Source: Hymenobacter rigui (lineage in GTDB: Bacteria > Bacteroidota > Bacteroidia > Cytophagales > Hymenobacteraceae). From it: a DNA stretch of 64,000 nucleotides. Below, piece after piece: positions 49,217-58,765 of this stretch. The notes under the pieces are model-generated. The model worked only from the letters and a program-made list of their open reading frames with translations, did no database searches and was not told the origin of the DNA. The translations under genes were made by a program, and so were the position numbers. The stretch is from assembly GCF_003944715.1 (NCBI RefSeq), contig NZ_RWIT01000004.1:186001-250000 (forward strand), in the 5' to 3' direction. Each line of letters begins with the position of its first letter. Within the stretch, counting starts at the first letter, position 1.

Positions 49217-51550
49217 CTAGGGTAGCGGTTGGAGAGCTGTGGTGGCAGGTATGAATAGCACGGCGTCGAACTCCCGGCGCAGGTCGTGGCGCAGAAACTG
49301 GGTCAGCGGCAATGCATAGCCCACGTCGCGCAACAGCAGGTTCTGGTGCAGCCACTGCGTGGCCGGGGTAAGTGGAACAGCGCGTAGATTGAGATAGGAG
49401 AGAGGTAGCCGGGCCGCCTGGAAATAGTACTCGTAGCTGCCCGGTTCAGCGGCCGGTGCTACGGCGGTACGGAAACCGGCAGTACCGTTTTCCATGCGGA
49501 AACTTCCGGCGTTGAAGGCCATACCCAGTGCCACGTAGTCGGGGCCGTACGTGGCCCGTAGCCGCTGGCCGGTGCCATTGGTGGCAGCCAGCACGGTGTT
49601 GTGCGCCAGTACCATCAGCCGGCTGTCGGGGGCTTGCTGATGCAGCCAATGTATGTTTTCCGCCAGGGTGTTGGCGCGATAGGTGTCGGCCAGATCCGGG
49701 TCGAGGGTATGCTGGCCGGCAAACTGCTCCAGCAGCAGCAGCAGTTGTCGTTGCAGAGCAACTTCCGACAGAAGCAGACTGCCGCTGAGGCGGTTTTGTT
49801 TCTCCAGGGCCATGCCAACCTGTTGTAGCGCAGCCTGTGCTGCGGTGAGCCTAGCATCGGTTTTGCCTGGTTCAGTGAATGGGTTCAGGTGGATAGCCGC
49901 GGCGGGCAACTGTTGTAGTTCGCGGCCTAAATCGTCCAGCCGTGCGCGTAAAGCAGTAGCGCGTTCGGGTAGCATTTCCTTCAGATATGCCGTTAAGGCT
50001 GCCGGCTGCCGGCATTCCAGTCCCCACACTTGTACTTTGCCGGTAGGGCCCTCATTGTAAGTGCGCAGCCATTGTACCAAAGCCAGGGTTTCCGGGGAGT
50101 TGTAGGAGCCCAGCGCCTGCACCAGCTGCCGTGGGTTGCCTTGGCCGGTCTGTAGGTAATCGTTCAGGGCGAGGCAGGCTGCAGCATCGGCTTCCAGCGC
50201 TACCGTACGCAGGCCCTTCTGCTGAACAAGGTAACGGAGCAGGCGGTAACGCAGTTGGGCAATTTCGCGGGAGCCGTAAGTCATTTCGCCTAATCCGATA
50301 ACCTGTGCTTTGCCAAGCAGCATCCCTAATGCCGTCAGGTCTTTGGTGTCGCCGGCATCGGGTACGCTAGTGCGCAGCGGTATGGCGGCCTGCCGAAGCC
50401 AGGCCAGCTCTGCCGCTGTGGGCTGAGGCGGGGTGGCATGGTCGGGCGGGGAGGTGTAGGGCTTGCCATCTACCAGGAGCTGCACATGATCAATCCACAC
50501 CGGTCCCGCGTCCGCCAGGCGCAGCCCCAGCACTAACTGCGTGTAGTAGGCATTCCAGTTGATAGGCACTTCAACCCGAAACGGCTGCCATCCGCTACCG
50601 GATTGTGATGTGCTGGCAGGCAAGGGTATCATCCGCAATGCCTCCTGGGCTCCGCGCCTACCTTCCGGTCCCATGCTTTCGGCCAGCAGGGTATAGTACA
50701 GCGCGGGTGTGGGCGTAGTTGCCGCGTACCGTACGTGGCCTTGCACCACCAGTGTTTTGCCACGTAGGCTGGAGTCCAGTGGCGTCTGGCCGAGGTAGGC
50801 GTAGGCCGGAACCGTACGGCCGGCTTCCAGCCGTCGGCTGTAACGGCCGTGCGCGGGCTCCACCGAGTCGGGAACGGCACGGTAGCGCAGGTCGGGCAGG
50901 GGCGCTGGGCGGCGCTCAAAGTCCCAGTCGGGCTGGCGGGCGGTGGGGGTAAGCAGCAGCGGCTCAGTGCCGGGTAGCAATTGATCAGAGTAGCGTTGGC
51001 CGGAGCCCCACTCCACCCGCACGTCATCCAGCCACACGCGTCCCTGGCCCAGAAACCGCAGCCCTAACAGCAGACTGGTGGCTCCGGCCGGTACAGGCAG
51101 CTGAATTTGCACACGGTGCCAGTCTGAGTTGGGCGACAGGGCTGGGGTCGTGAAGTCGTCGTTGCTGGCCAGATTCTCGCCCGCCGTGGCCGATTGGGCG
51201 TGGGCGTAGAGAAAGGCTTTGCCGGTAAAATTCTGCGTCCGGAACTGTCCGCTGATGGTAACGGTGTGCCCGCGCAGGGAATCAACAGGCCGGATACTGG
51301 TGTACATAGCCCCGCCCACGGGTTCCTCGGCCGTACTCAAATCCAGGAGCAGACTGCCCCGGCCGTTGGCAGCTTTGGTGAGGGTATCCAGCCGCACAAC
51401 GCGCGCCGACAGGGCTGGAACCCGGGTATGCCACAACAGGAATGGCTGATGGCGGTTGGCCTCGGGTTCAAAACGGAGGTTAAGCCGCGCTTGGGCGTAT
51501 CCGAAACCTGGGGCCGAAATAAAGAATAAGAGAAGGTACAGGTAGCGCAT
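49217..51550 (-). CDS. Exported erythromycin-esterase-like protein with two N-terminal beta modules
   Basis: From ATG 51550 (777 residues). A signal peptide (MRYLYLLLFFISAPGFGYAQ) is followed by two similar jelly-roll-like modules (about 25-185 and 205-365), each ending in a VWxDxV strand (VWLDDVRVEW, VWIDHVQLLV). Residues 380-775 match the erythromycin esterase superfamily: VIGLGEMTYGSREIAQLRYRLLRYL, VALEADAAACLALNDYL and MVLAHNTVLAATNG. In true esterases the first motif reads GExTH and the last AHNxH; here Y425 replaces the His after conserved E422, and the second His of AHNxH is missing. Loss of both argues against macrolide hydrolysis. The protein is secreted or periplasmic and its substrate is unknown. 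Confidence 0.82.
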   Translation of the reverse strand: MRYLYLLLFFISAPGFGYAQARLNLRFEPEANRHQPFLLWHTRVPALSARVVRLDTLTKAANGRGSLLLDLSTAEEPVGGAMYTSIRPVDSLRGHTVTISGQFRTQNFTGKAFLYAHAQSATAGENLASNDDFTTPALSPNSDWHRVQIQLPVPAGATSLLLGLRFLGQGRVWLDDVRVEWGSGQRYSDQLLPGTEPLLLTPTARQPDWDFERRPAPLPDLRYRAVPDSVEPAHGRYSRRLEAGRTVPAYAYLGQTPLDSSLRGKTLVVQGHVRYAATTPTPALYYTLLAESMGPEGRRGAQEALRMIPLPASTSQSGSGWQPFRVEVPINWNAYYTQLVLGLRLADAGPVWIDHVQLLVDGKPYTSPPDHATPPQPTAAELAWLRQAAIPLRTSVPDAGDTKDLTALGMLLGKAQVIGLGEMTYGSREIAQLRYRLLRYLVQQKGLRTVALEADAAACLALNDYLQTGQGNPRQLVQALGSYNSPETLALVQWLRTYNEGPTGKVQVWGLECRQPAALTAYLKEMLPERATALRARLDDLGRELQQLPAAAIHLNPFTEPGKTDARLTAAQAALQQVGMALEKQNRLSGSLLLSEVALQRQLLLLLEQFAGQHTLDPDLADTYRANTLAENIHWLHQQAPDSRLMVLAHNTVLAATNGTGQRLRATYGPDYVALGMAFNAGSFRMENGTAGFRTAVAPAAEPGSYEYYFQAARLPLSYLNLRAVPLTPATQWLHQNLLLRDVGYALPLTQFLRHDLRREFDAVLFIPATTALQPLP

Positions 51551-51573
51551 AAAGTGTGAATGAGACGCAAGCA

Positions 51574-51605
51574 AAAAGGCCGCTCAGAACAGCTGAACGG
51601 CCTTT
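51574..51605 (-). terminator. Intrinsic terminator of the gliding-type surface protein gene
   Basis: Imperfect inverted repeat AAAGGCCG..CAG / CTG..CGGCCTTT followed by a T-run on the minus strand, 20 bp after the stop at 51625. Confidence 0.78.
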
Positions 51606-51624
51606 AATTACAAGTTAGTATGGC

Positions 51625-54600
51625 TTAGCGCACCAACTCAAACCAGCCTTTGTAGCTGGTGCCGTCCTCGAGCTGGAAGAGGTAGTAGTACATGCCCTGG
51701 GCCTGCTCCTGGCCACCGTAGTCGTTGCGGTAGTTGCGGGTTTCGTACACCTGCTTGCCCCAGCGGTTGAAGATGGTGAGCGTGTTGCGCGGATAGAGCT
51801 GCACGTTGTCAATCCAGAGCACATCGTTCTTGCCGTCGCCGTTGGGGGTGATGATGTTGTAGAAGCCCAGCTTGTTGTCGAAGCGCACGCAGGCATCGTT
51901 GGAGGCGGAGGTGCGGGCCACGGCATCGGGGCTGAGGGCCTGCACGCGGAAGCACTGGTTGAAGCCGGCCGTGCTGCTGGGCAAATCGAGGCTGAGCTGG
52001 GTGCCGGGCACGGTAGCCACCAGCTCGGCGGTGCCGTTGTCGGCCACCCGGCTGATGCGGTATTCCTTCACCGCAAAGCCCTGGTAGGCCGTCCAGGTGA
52101 CCTGCACCTTGCCCACATCACGGCCGCCGGCGCTTTGCGTGGCTACGGCGTTGGTGAGAATGGTGGTGTGGGTCTGGCTGCTGAGCACGGTGCCGCAGGC
52201 GTTGGTGAGGTTGAGCTGGTACTGGTAGGCTTTGCTGTCGGCATCCACCGTATTATCGGTGAAGCTGGTAGCGGTGTTGGCCACGTTGCCTACCGCAGTG
52301 TAGGCGCCGGTGCTGCCGGCGTCACGGCGCAGAATCTGCACCCGGTTGCCGTTGCCGCTGTTGCCGGGCACCTGCAGGGCCAGCGTGATACTGCGGTCCT
52401 GGGCAGCCGCATCCACCGAGGCCGTGTTCAGCGCCACCGCCGCGTTGTCGGGCCGGATGGTGAAGGTGGCCGCGCAGCTCTGGCTGGTGGTTTCCGTTAC
52501 GCTGAGTGTGGCGTTGGTGGTGCCAGTCGGTACATCAATAGTAACGGTGCCGGTGCCCTGGCCGCTGGTGATAGTGCCACCGGTAATCGTCCACTGGTAC
52601 TGGCCACCCGTGAGGGCCGAAGTAGAGTACGTAAGGCCGGTACGGGCTTCGGGGCAGTAGCTGGCCGGACCGCTGATAGCCAGTGGCGGCACTACCAGGA
52701 ATGTTTTGGTGTAGGGCTGACCTACGCACCCGCTGGCGTTGGTTTCCCGGATGGTAACCGTGTACGGCGTGGTGCTGGCAACCGGTACGGGCAGCGTAAC
52801 GGTATTGCCGGTTCCCGAAACCGTAGTGCCGTTCAGGGTAAAGGCGTACGTGGAGCCGGTAGCGCCAGGCAGCGAGAACACCACGTTGCCGGAGCCGGCG
52901 CACACGCGGCTGGGGCCACTGATAGCCAGGTTGGTGGCCGGAGCCGGCAGCACGTTCACGTAGAGCGTGTCACTGGTGCCCCGGCAGATGCCGCCGGCCG
53001 GGTTGCTGGATTCCGTTACAACAAGTTTCACTAGGCCGGTACGCGTCCAGTTCACCTGCACCGAGGCCTGGTTGGTACTCACCTGCGTACCGCCGATAAT
53101 CTGCCAGGCATACACCGAGCCGTTGGTGTACTGGGTCTGGTAGGTGAAGGGTCCTGCGTTCTGACACACCTGCACCGGGCCGGTGGGCCGCTGCGTGGCC
53201 AGCTGCTGATTCACCCGAACCGGCAGCGTAACGGTATCCGAAGAGCAGCCGAAGGAGTTGAGCTGAAATGCCTTTACGGATGCCGAAGTTGTAGCCCCAC
53301 CCCAGTTGACAGTAATGCTGGGGGTGCCCTGGCCACTGGCAATGGTGCCGCCCGTTACCTGCCACTGATACGCCGAGTTGCGCGGGTTCCGGATGCTGTA
53401 AGCCACGCCCTGCACCGTGGGGCACACCGATACGGAGCCCTGGATGCTGTCGGGCAGCGGCCGTGGGTTTACCGTGAGACGCACCGTGTCGCGGGAGGCG
53501 CAGCCCAGGCTGGTGGTGGCCGTTACCACATAGGTCAGCGTAATGGGCGACTGAGTGGTGTTACGGGCCGTGAATACCGGCCGAGCGGTAGTGGCGCTGC
53601 TGAGGCTAGCGGCGGGGCTCCACTGGTAGGTGTAGCCCGCCAGAGCGGTGGTGCCAATGGTTACGCGCTTCCCGTCACACAACGCTGCATCCGGGCCGGC
53701 GTTGGCCACGGCGGCCGGGTTTACGGTAACTGTAACGGTGCTGGTATTCGTGCAGCCCTGCGCCGTGGTGGCCGTGAGCGTGTAGGTGTACGTCTGAGGA
53801 GTGGTGCCGGTATTTACCTGGCTGAATGTGGGCTGGGCCGACGTCGTGCTGCTCAGGCCGGTGGCGGGAGCCCACTGATAGGTGTAGCCCGTGAGGGCGG
53901 CGGCCCCCAGCACGGTGCTTTCTGAGGAGCACACGGCCCGGTTGGCACCCGCGTTGGCCACGGCGGCCGGATTAATTGTCACGCGCACCGTGTCCCGGCT
54001 CACGCAGCCCTGCGCGGTGGTAGCGGTAACCACGTAGCTGAAAATCTGCGGGGCAGAGCTGGTATTGCTGAGAGTTAAGGTAGGTTGTGCGGTGCTTGCG
54101 CTGCTCAGGCCGGTGGCGGGGCTCCACTGGTAGGTGTAGCCCATCAGGGCCGTAGTGCCCAGCATAACGGCTGTATTCGAGCAGACGGCCTGGTCGGTGC
54201 CGGCATTAGCTATGGCGGCGGGGTTTACCGTTACGGTTACCGTGCTGGTGCTGGTGCAGCCCTGGGCCGTGGTGGCCGTGAGGGTATAGGTATACGTCTG
54301 AGCGGCAGCTGTGGTATTAACGAGGGTAACTACCGGTTGCGCTGTGGCCGCGCTGCTCAGGCCGGTGGCGGGACTCCACTGGTAGGTGTAGCCCGTCAGG
54401 GCCGCCGTACCCAGCGTAACCGGCACGCCGGAACAGGTGGTCTGGGCCGGGCCGGCGTTGGCAATAACGGCCGGCGTTACGGTTACAGTTACCTGTTTGC
54501 TGGAAGTACAAGTGCCATCCGTAGTCAGCACGGTGTAAGTAGTGGTTTGGGCCGGGGTTACCGTGATGCTGGCACCGGTGTACGTCTGGCCGGTGCTGCT

Positions 54601-56235
54601 GGTCCAGGAATAGTTCTGGCTGCCGCTGGCCGTCAGGGTAGTCGAGCCGCCCGGGCAAATACTCACATTGGGGCTGACGGTAAGCACCGCCGCATTGCGC
54701 ACGTCAATGGTGCGGGCTACCGAGTCGGTGGCGCAGCCCAGGCTGGATACCCCGCGCAGCGTGAGGCGGCCCGTACCGGCCGCGCCCCACAGTACCTGTA
54801 CGGTGCTGGCCGTGGCCGAGCCCTGAATAGTGCCGCCCTGAGCTTTCCACTGGTACGAGTTGGCCGTGGGGCCGGCTGCGGTATAGGTGCGGGCCTGGGT
54901 CCGGTCACATACAATGGTGTCGCCCAGAATCCGGTTGGGGCCGGCTGCGCGGGTCACCGTTATCCTGAATACCTCCGAAATGCTCTTGCTGCCGCAGGTG
55001 TTGTCACTCACGGTTACCACCACATCGTAGGGGGTAGCGCGGGCGTTGCCGCAGCGGGTATTAAACACAAAGTTGCCCGTCACGCTGGCCGTAGCCGTTA
55101 CGTTGGCGCTACCCGTGGGACTGCCGGCCGGCACGGTGCCCTGGTTACCATTGATGCTGAAGTCAAACGGGCCGGTGCCATCCAGCAGCGCGCTGTTCAC
55201 TTTCATCGTCAACGACTGACGCTCGGGGTCAGTGGAAGTAATGCTGAACGTGAGGGTGCGGCCTTCCTCTACCGTGTAGTCTTTCACTGCTACGGAGAGC
55301 GGCGTAAACACCGGGGCCTGGTTGGGCTGGCAGGGTCTCGATACGAGTTGAATATCCCGCCGGGTAGTGCCCACCAGCACTTCGCGGCCGTTAATGGTGC
55401 GGTATTCCTTCACGTCAACCGCCACTACAAATTTGCCCTGGATAGGAGCCGCGTAATAGCTCAGGCCGGTGCTGGCATTCAGAGACGCGTAACTCCCGGC
55501 TCCCTGCCCGAACGGCTTGGTCACGCTGTAGCCGTTGGCATAGTTAACCAGCGGCGGCGGCGGGGTTAAGGCACCAAACGGTGCCTGGCCCTGGTACGGT
55601 GTGCCAAAGGAGTAGATGAGCCGGTCCCCGTCGGCATCGTAGGCATTATTGAGGATGATACTGGTGTCGCCCTGGCAGATAACGGCTACGGCCGTATCCG
55701 AGAAAACCGGGGATGTATTCGGCAGCAGCGGCGGGGCCATATCCGTGTACAGCGTCATGTTGGTGCCGCCGGAGTTGGATAGGTTGGTCACGTCCACGTT
55801 GCGGGCCGTATCGGTGTACAAGGCGTAATAGCCATCAAACGACAACGGCAGGTTTACGATAGTAACGTACTTGGCCAGCGTTACGCGCGGCGGCTGGCTG
55901 TTGGGCAGCGTACAGCCGCCGGGTGAGGGCGGCGTGATTTCGGCAAAGCTGGTGCGGGGTACCGTCACGCTGAAAATACGTGCCCCCGCCTGCGACTTAT
56001 TATAGAAGGTAATATCTACCGAAGGACGACCATCGGGCGCGGCCGAACCGGCATCCTTGTTCAGGTACACCAGCACCGTCACCTGATACCGAAACGGGGC
56101 ACTGGCCGGACCGTTGGCATCCAGGTACTTGTAATTCATTTCGCCGCCCAACAGGTGGGTAGCTGCCGCCGGGCGGGCCCCGGCCAGCAGACAGATGAGC
56201 AGCAACAGGCACGTACGCAGTAAGGGTGTGCGCAT
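51625..56235 (-). CDS. Giant surface protein with Ig/PKD-like repeats and T9SS type B sorting domain
   Basis: From ATG 56235 (1,536 residues; MRTPLLRTCLLLLICLLAGA signal peptide, cleavage near PAAA). The first 330 residues form a beta-rich region found at the start of many Bacteroidota adhesin-like proteins (HLLGGEMNYKYLDANGPASA). Residues 330-430 are cadherin/Ig-like, and four 84-residue repeats (TYQWSPATGLSS each time) occupy the middle. Further PKD-like modules and a FnIII-like domain follow. The last 90 residues (ITPNGDGKNDVLWIDNVQLY, TIFNRWGKQVYETRNY, YYYLFQLEDGTSYKGWF) are the gliding-motility-associated type B T9SS domain, so the protein is exported to and retained at the cell surface. 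It probably serves in adhesion or gliding. Confidence 0.93.
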   Translation of the reverse strand: MRTPLLRTCLLLLICLLAGARPAAATHLLGGEMNYKYLDANGPASAPFRYQVTVLVYLNKDAGSAAPDGRPSVDITFYNKSQAGARIFSVTVPRTSFAEITPPSPGGCTLPNSQPPRVTLAKYVTIVNLPLSFDGYYALYTDTARNVDVTNLSNSGGTNMTLYTDMAPPLLPNTSPVFSDTAVAVICQGDTSIILNNAYDADGDRLIYSFGTPYQGQAPFGALTPPPPLVNYANGYSVTKPFGQGAGSYASLNASTGLSYYAAPIQGKFVVAVDVKEYRTINGREVLVGTTRRDIQLVSRPCQPNQAPVFTPLSVAVKDYTVEEGRTLTFSITSTDPERQSLTMKVNSALLDGTGPFDFSINGNQGTVPAGSPTGSANVTATASVTGNFVFNTRCGNARATPYDVVVTVSDNTCGSKSISEVFRITVTRAAGPNRILGDTIVCDRTQARTYTAAGPTANSYQWKAQGGTIQGSATASTVQVLWGAAGTGRLTLRGVSSLGCATDSVARTIDVRNAAVLTVSPNVSICPGGSTTLTASGSQNYSWTSSTGQTYTGASITVTPAQTTTYTVLTTDGTCTSSKQVTVTVTPAVIANAGPAQTTCSGVPVTLGTAALTGYTYQWSPATGLSSAATAQPVVTLVNTTAAAQTYTYTLTATTAQGCTSTSTVTVTVNPAAIANAGTDQAVCSNTAVMLGTTALMGYTYQWSPATGLSSASTAQPTLTLSNTSSAPQIFSYVVTATTAQGCVSRDTVRVTINPAAVANAGANRAVCSSESTVLGAAALTGYTYQWAPATGLSSTTSAQPTFSQVNTGTTPQTYTYTLTATTAQGCTNTSTVTVTVNPAAVANAGPDAALCDGKRVTIGTTALAGYTYQWSPAASLSSATTARPVFTARNTTQSPITLTYVVTATTSLGCASRDTVRLTVNPRPLPDSIQGSVSVCPTVQGVAYSIRNPRNSAYQWQVTGGTIASGQGTPSITVNWGGATTSASVKAFQLNSFGCSSDTVTLPVRVNQQLATQRPTGPVQVCQNAGPFTYQTQYTNGSVYAWQIIGGTQVSTNQASVQVNWTRTGLVKLVVTESSNPAGGICRGTSDTLYVNVLPAPATNLAISGPSRVCAGSGNVVFSLPGATGSTYAFTLNGTTVSGTGNTVTLPVPVASTTPYTVTIRETNASGCVGQPYTKTFLVVPPLAISGPASYCPEARTGLTYSTSALTGGQYQWTITGGTITSGQGTGTVTIDVPTGTTNATLSVTETTSQSCAATFTIRPDNAAVALNTASVDAAAQDRSITLALQVPGNSGNGNRVQILRRDAGSTGAYTAVGNVANTATSFTDNTVDADSKAYQYQLNLTNACGTVLSSQTHTTILTNAVATQSAGGRDVGKVQVTWTAYQGFAVKEYRISRVADNGTAELVATVPGTQLSLDLPSSTAGFNQCFRVQALSPDAVARTSASNDACVRFDNKLGFYNIITPNGDGKNDVLWIDNVQLYPRNTLTIFNRWGKQVYETRNYRNDYGGQEQAQGMYYYLFQLEDGTSYKGWFELVR
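53475..54482 (-). repeat. Four in-frame repeats of exactly 252 bp
   Basis: The marker word CTCAGGC (CTGAGGC in the first copy) recurs at 53600, 53852, 54104 and 54356, a constant period of 252 bp or 84 codons. Boundaries given are approximate. Each unit encodes an Ig/PKD-like module with the TYQWSPATGLSS core. Confidence 0.85.
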
Positions 56236-56308
56236 AGATGAGGGTAAAAAGAGGGGAATGGCAGCCGGCACGGCCGGCTGCCAGTAAAAACATGCTTATA
56301 GAAGGGAG

Positions 56309-58552
56309 TTAGTCACGCAGAATCCGGCGTACGGCGTTCTGGCCGTGAGAACCTTGCAGGCGCAGCACATACAGACCACGCGGCAGCTGGCTGAGGTCGA
56401 GGCGTGCATCAGCGGCCGTGCCCAGGCGTAGCTGGCTCCGGTACAGGCAGGCACCCAGCGTATTCTCCACCTCCACGCGGTAAGTATCGGCGGCACTGGC
56501 ATCGGCTAGGCGCAGATTCAGCTGCCCATCCACAGTGGGGTTCGGGAATACCGTCAGGGCCGGCAGCGACTTGGCTTCCAGCGTGGCCGTAGCCGGCACT
56601 ATCTGCACGCTGTAATCCTCGATTTCGGTGCCGGGCTGCACAGAGGCCGAGCAGGAATAGGGCACGTTGTTGTTCAGGCGGGCAATGATGCGCATCCGTG
56701 TGAAGCCCACCACATTCTGGCCCGAGGGCACGGCAATGGAGATATTGGCAGGGTTATAGGTAATCTGATTGAAAATCAGTTCGTTGGTACTGAAAGAGCC
56801 GTTCCGGTCCCAGTCAATCCACACGGTGGTTACCCGCTGGAAGCTGGCGTTGGTGGTTACGGCCAGGGCTGAGGTCTGACCCTGGCGCATCATCATCACG
56901 CGGCCGGCGTAGTTGCCGTAGCCGTTGGCATCGGCCCCGGAAGTATTGGTAAACGCCGTGGTTTGCGGTGTCGTCAGGCCAACCGTGGTAATCCAGAAGG
57001 AGGTATTGTCGCCGCTGGCGGTGCAGTACTGCACGCAGGGCACCGTTACCACAATGGCGTTAGCACGGGTAACCGAGTTGTTGCCGAAAGCATTGGTGGC
57101 CGTGAGCGTAACCGTGTACGAGCCGGTAGCGGCGTACGCGTGGCTGGGGTTCTGCTGGGTACTGGTGGTGCCATCCCCGAAGTTCCACAGCCAGCTGGTA
57201 GGAGCATTCTGGCTCTGGTCCGTGAACTGAATGCTGCTCTGGCAGGTGCCGGCCGCGTAATTGGAGGTAAAACCGGCTACCGGCGGCAGCGTGTTGGGGC
57301 GTACGGTTACAGTATAGTCTTCGGCCTGGCCGTATTGAATACCGCCGCAGGCCGTAAACGGAGAACCCACGTAATCAGACGCCACGCGCAGGCGCAGCGG
57401 CTGATTTAGCGGGGCCGTTGCCGGCACCACGAAGAGGCCGCTCGGGTTGGTAGTGTTCAGGGCCTGGAATATCTGTTCCGTGGCCCCGAACGAGCCGTCG
57501 TTGTTCAGGTCCAGCCAGACACGGGTGTCCTGGGGGTTGCCGGGGCCGGTGAGCAGGCCCAGCGTGTACCGCCCGCCCGACATCACCTCCAGCTTGCCGT
57601 TACAGGTAAAATCCTCGTAGCCGGCCTGCCCGTTGGCCGAAGTCTGCGTGAACGAGCCCAGTGTAAACTGCGTGATGCCGTAGCCGCAGCAGTATGCAGC
57701 CGTAACGGGTGTGCAGCTGGCGGCCACCGGCACCACGTTGTCGTAAGTGATGTAGGAGGTGCGGGTTTTGGCACTGCTGCCCACGCTGTTGGTGGCCGTC
57801 AACGACACGGTGAAGGTACCCGCCGTGGTGTAGCGGTGGCTGGGGTTTTGCAGGATACTGGTAGTGCCATCCCCAAAATTCCAGAGCCAGCCGGTAGGTC
57901 CGTTCTGGCTCTGATCCGTGAACTGCACCGTGCCCGAGCAGGTACGCGTCTGATCAGCTACAAAATCGGCCACCGGTGCCTGCACACTGGCAGTGGCCAC
58001 AATAGAATAGTCCTCTGTTTGGGAGTATTGCGGCGTGGAGCAGGGCGTTGGTACAGGGGCATTTACATAATCAGCCGCCACGCGCAGCCGCAGCCGCGTG
58101 CCCGTAACGGTACCGATGGGCAGCCGCACAGTGCCCGTATGCACCCGCTTGGCATTGGAGCTGAAGACCAGCTCGGTAGTGGGGCTGAAAGTGCCGTCGT
58201 TGTTCAGGTCGGCCCACACCCGCACGTTCTCGTCGGCATTGGTATTGGTCCGGATGCTGATGGCCGCATCCACGCCAATAGTCAAAGCAGCTGGAGTGAG
58301 TGTGCAGGAATAGTCCTTGTAGCCTTCCTGCACCCCAATAGTAGTATTGTTGATGGTGCCCAGGGTCACGTTCAGAATCCCCATGGCATAAGGATAATTG
58401 GCCGTGGGCGCTCCACCTGGTGTGCAGGCGCTGGTGGCCGGCGGACAGGTTTGCGCACGGGCCGACAGGCCAAGCAGCGGGAGGGACAGCGCCAGCAGGC
58501 CAGTGGCAATCCGCACTTTATCACCCGTCGCAGTACGTAAGGGTTTACTCAT
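56309..58552 (-). CDS. Secreted PKD/GEVED-domain protein with T9SS type A sorting domain
   Basis: From ATG 58552 (747 residues; signal peptide MSKPLRTATGDKVRIATGLL..., cleavage after ARA). Domain order: GEVED-type beta domain (NVRVWADLNNDGTFSPTTEL), PKD (VQFTDQSQNGPTGWLWNFGD), a second GEVED (TRVWLDLNNDGSFGATEQIF), a second PKD (SSIQFTDQSQNAPTSWLWNF), a third GEVED (VWIDWDRNGSFSTNELIF) and a T9SS type A domain (LTVFPNPTVDGQLNLRLADA). Such proteins are exported; PKD and GEVED domains usually bind carbohydrate or protein partners. No enzyme domain is visible. It lies upstream of the giant surface protein on the same strand, separated by 73 bp. Confidence 0.92.
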   Translation of the reverse strand: MSKPLRTATGDKVRIATGLLALSLPLLGLSARAQTCPPATSACTPGGAPTANYPYAMGILNVTLGTINNTTIGVQEGYKDYSCTLTPAALTIGVDAAISIRTNTNADENVRVWADLNNDGTFSPTTELVFSSNAKRVHTGTVRLPIGTVTGTRLRLRVAADYVNAPVPTPCSTPQYSQTEDYSIVATASVQAPVADFVADQTRTCSGTVQFTDQSQNGPTGWLWNFGDGTTSILQNPSHRYTTAGTFTVSLTATNSVGSSAKTRTSYITYDNVVPVAASCTPVTAAYCCGYGITQFTLGSFTQTSANGQAGYEDFTCNGKLEVMSGGRYTLGLLTGPGNPQDTRVWLDLNNDGSFGATEQIFQALNTTNPSGLFVVPATAPLNQPLRLRVASDYVGSPFTACGGIQYGQAEDYTVTVRPNTLPPVAGFTSNYAAGTCQSSIQFTDQSQNAPTSWLWNFGDGTTSTQQNPSHAYAATGSYTVTLTATNAFGNNSVTRANAIVVTVPCVQYCTASGDNTSFWITTVGLTTPQTTAFTNTSGADANGYGNYAGRVMMMRQGQTSALAVTTNASFQRVTTVWIDWDRNGSFSTNELIFNQITYNPANISIAVPSGQNVVGFTRMRIIARLNNNVPYSCSASVQPGTEIEDYSVQIVPATATLEAKSLPALTVFPNPTVDGQLNLRLADASAADTYRVEVENTLGACLYRSQLRLGTAADARLDLSQLPRGLYVLRLQGSHGQNAVRRILRD

Positions 58553-58719
58553 AAAAGACAGCGTAAATGGTCGGGATAGAAAAGTGCCGAAGGTAACGGC
58601 ATGCCGGGGCAAAATACAATTTTCTCGGCTGCGAATTCAATATAAAACGTGGGAAAATACGGCCTTCCTGTAAATCGGCTATTCCGGTATCCTAACCGAT
58701 GGCCTGCCGAAAATACCCG

Positions 58720-58727
58720 TAGTTTTG
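58720..58727 (+). promoter_or_regulatory. Consensus -7 box upstream of an SDR gene
   Basis: TAGTTTTG matches TAnnTTTG and lies 38 bp upstream of the ATG at 58766. Confidence 0.6.
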
Positions 58728-58765
58728 CCGGCGCTTTCGAGTCGGTTTTTCAGGTTTTTGTCCTT

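Noticed and set aside
49217..51550. Reporting a macrolide-resistance gene
   Set aside because: Fold similarity only; two catalytic His positions appear substituted, so resistance is not supported.
54085..55569. A 494-codon plus-strand frame opposite the giant surface protein
   Set aside because: Shadow of repeated coding sequence; the Gly/Arg/Ala-rich product has no recognisable domain.
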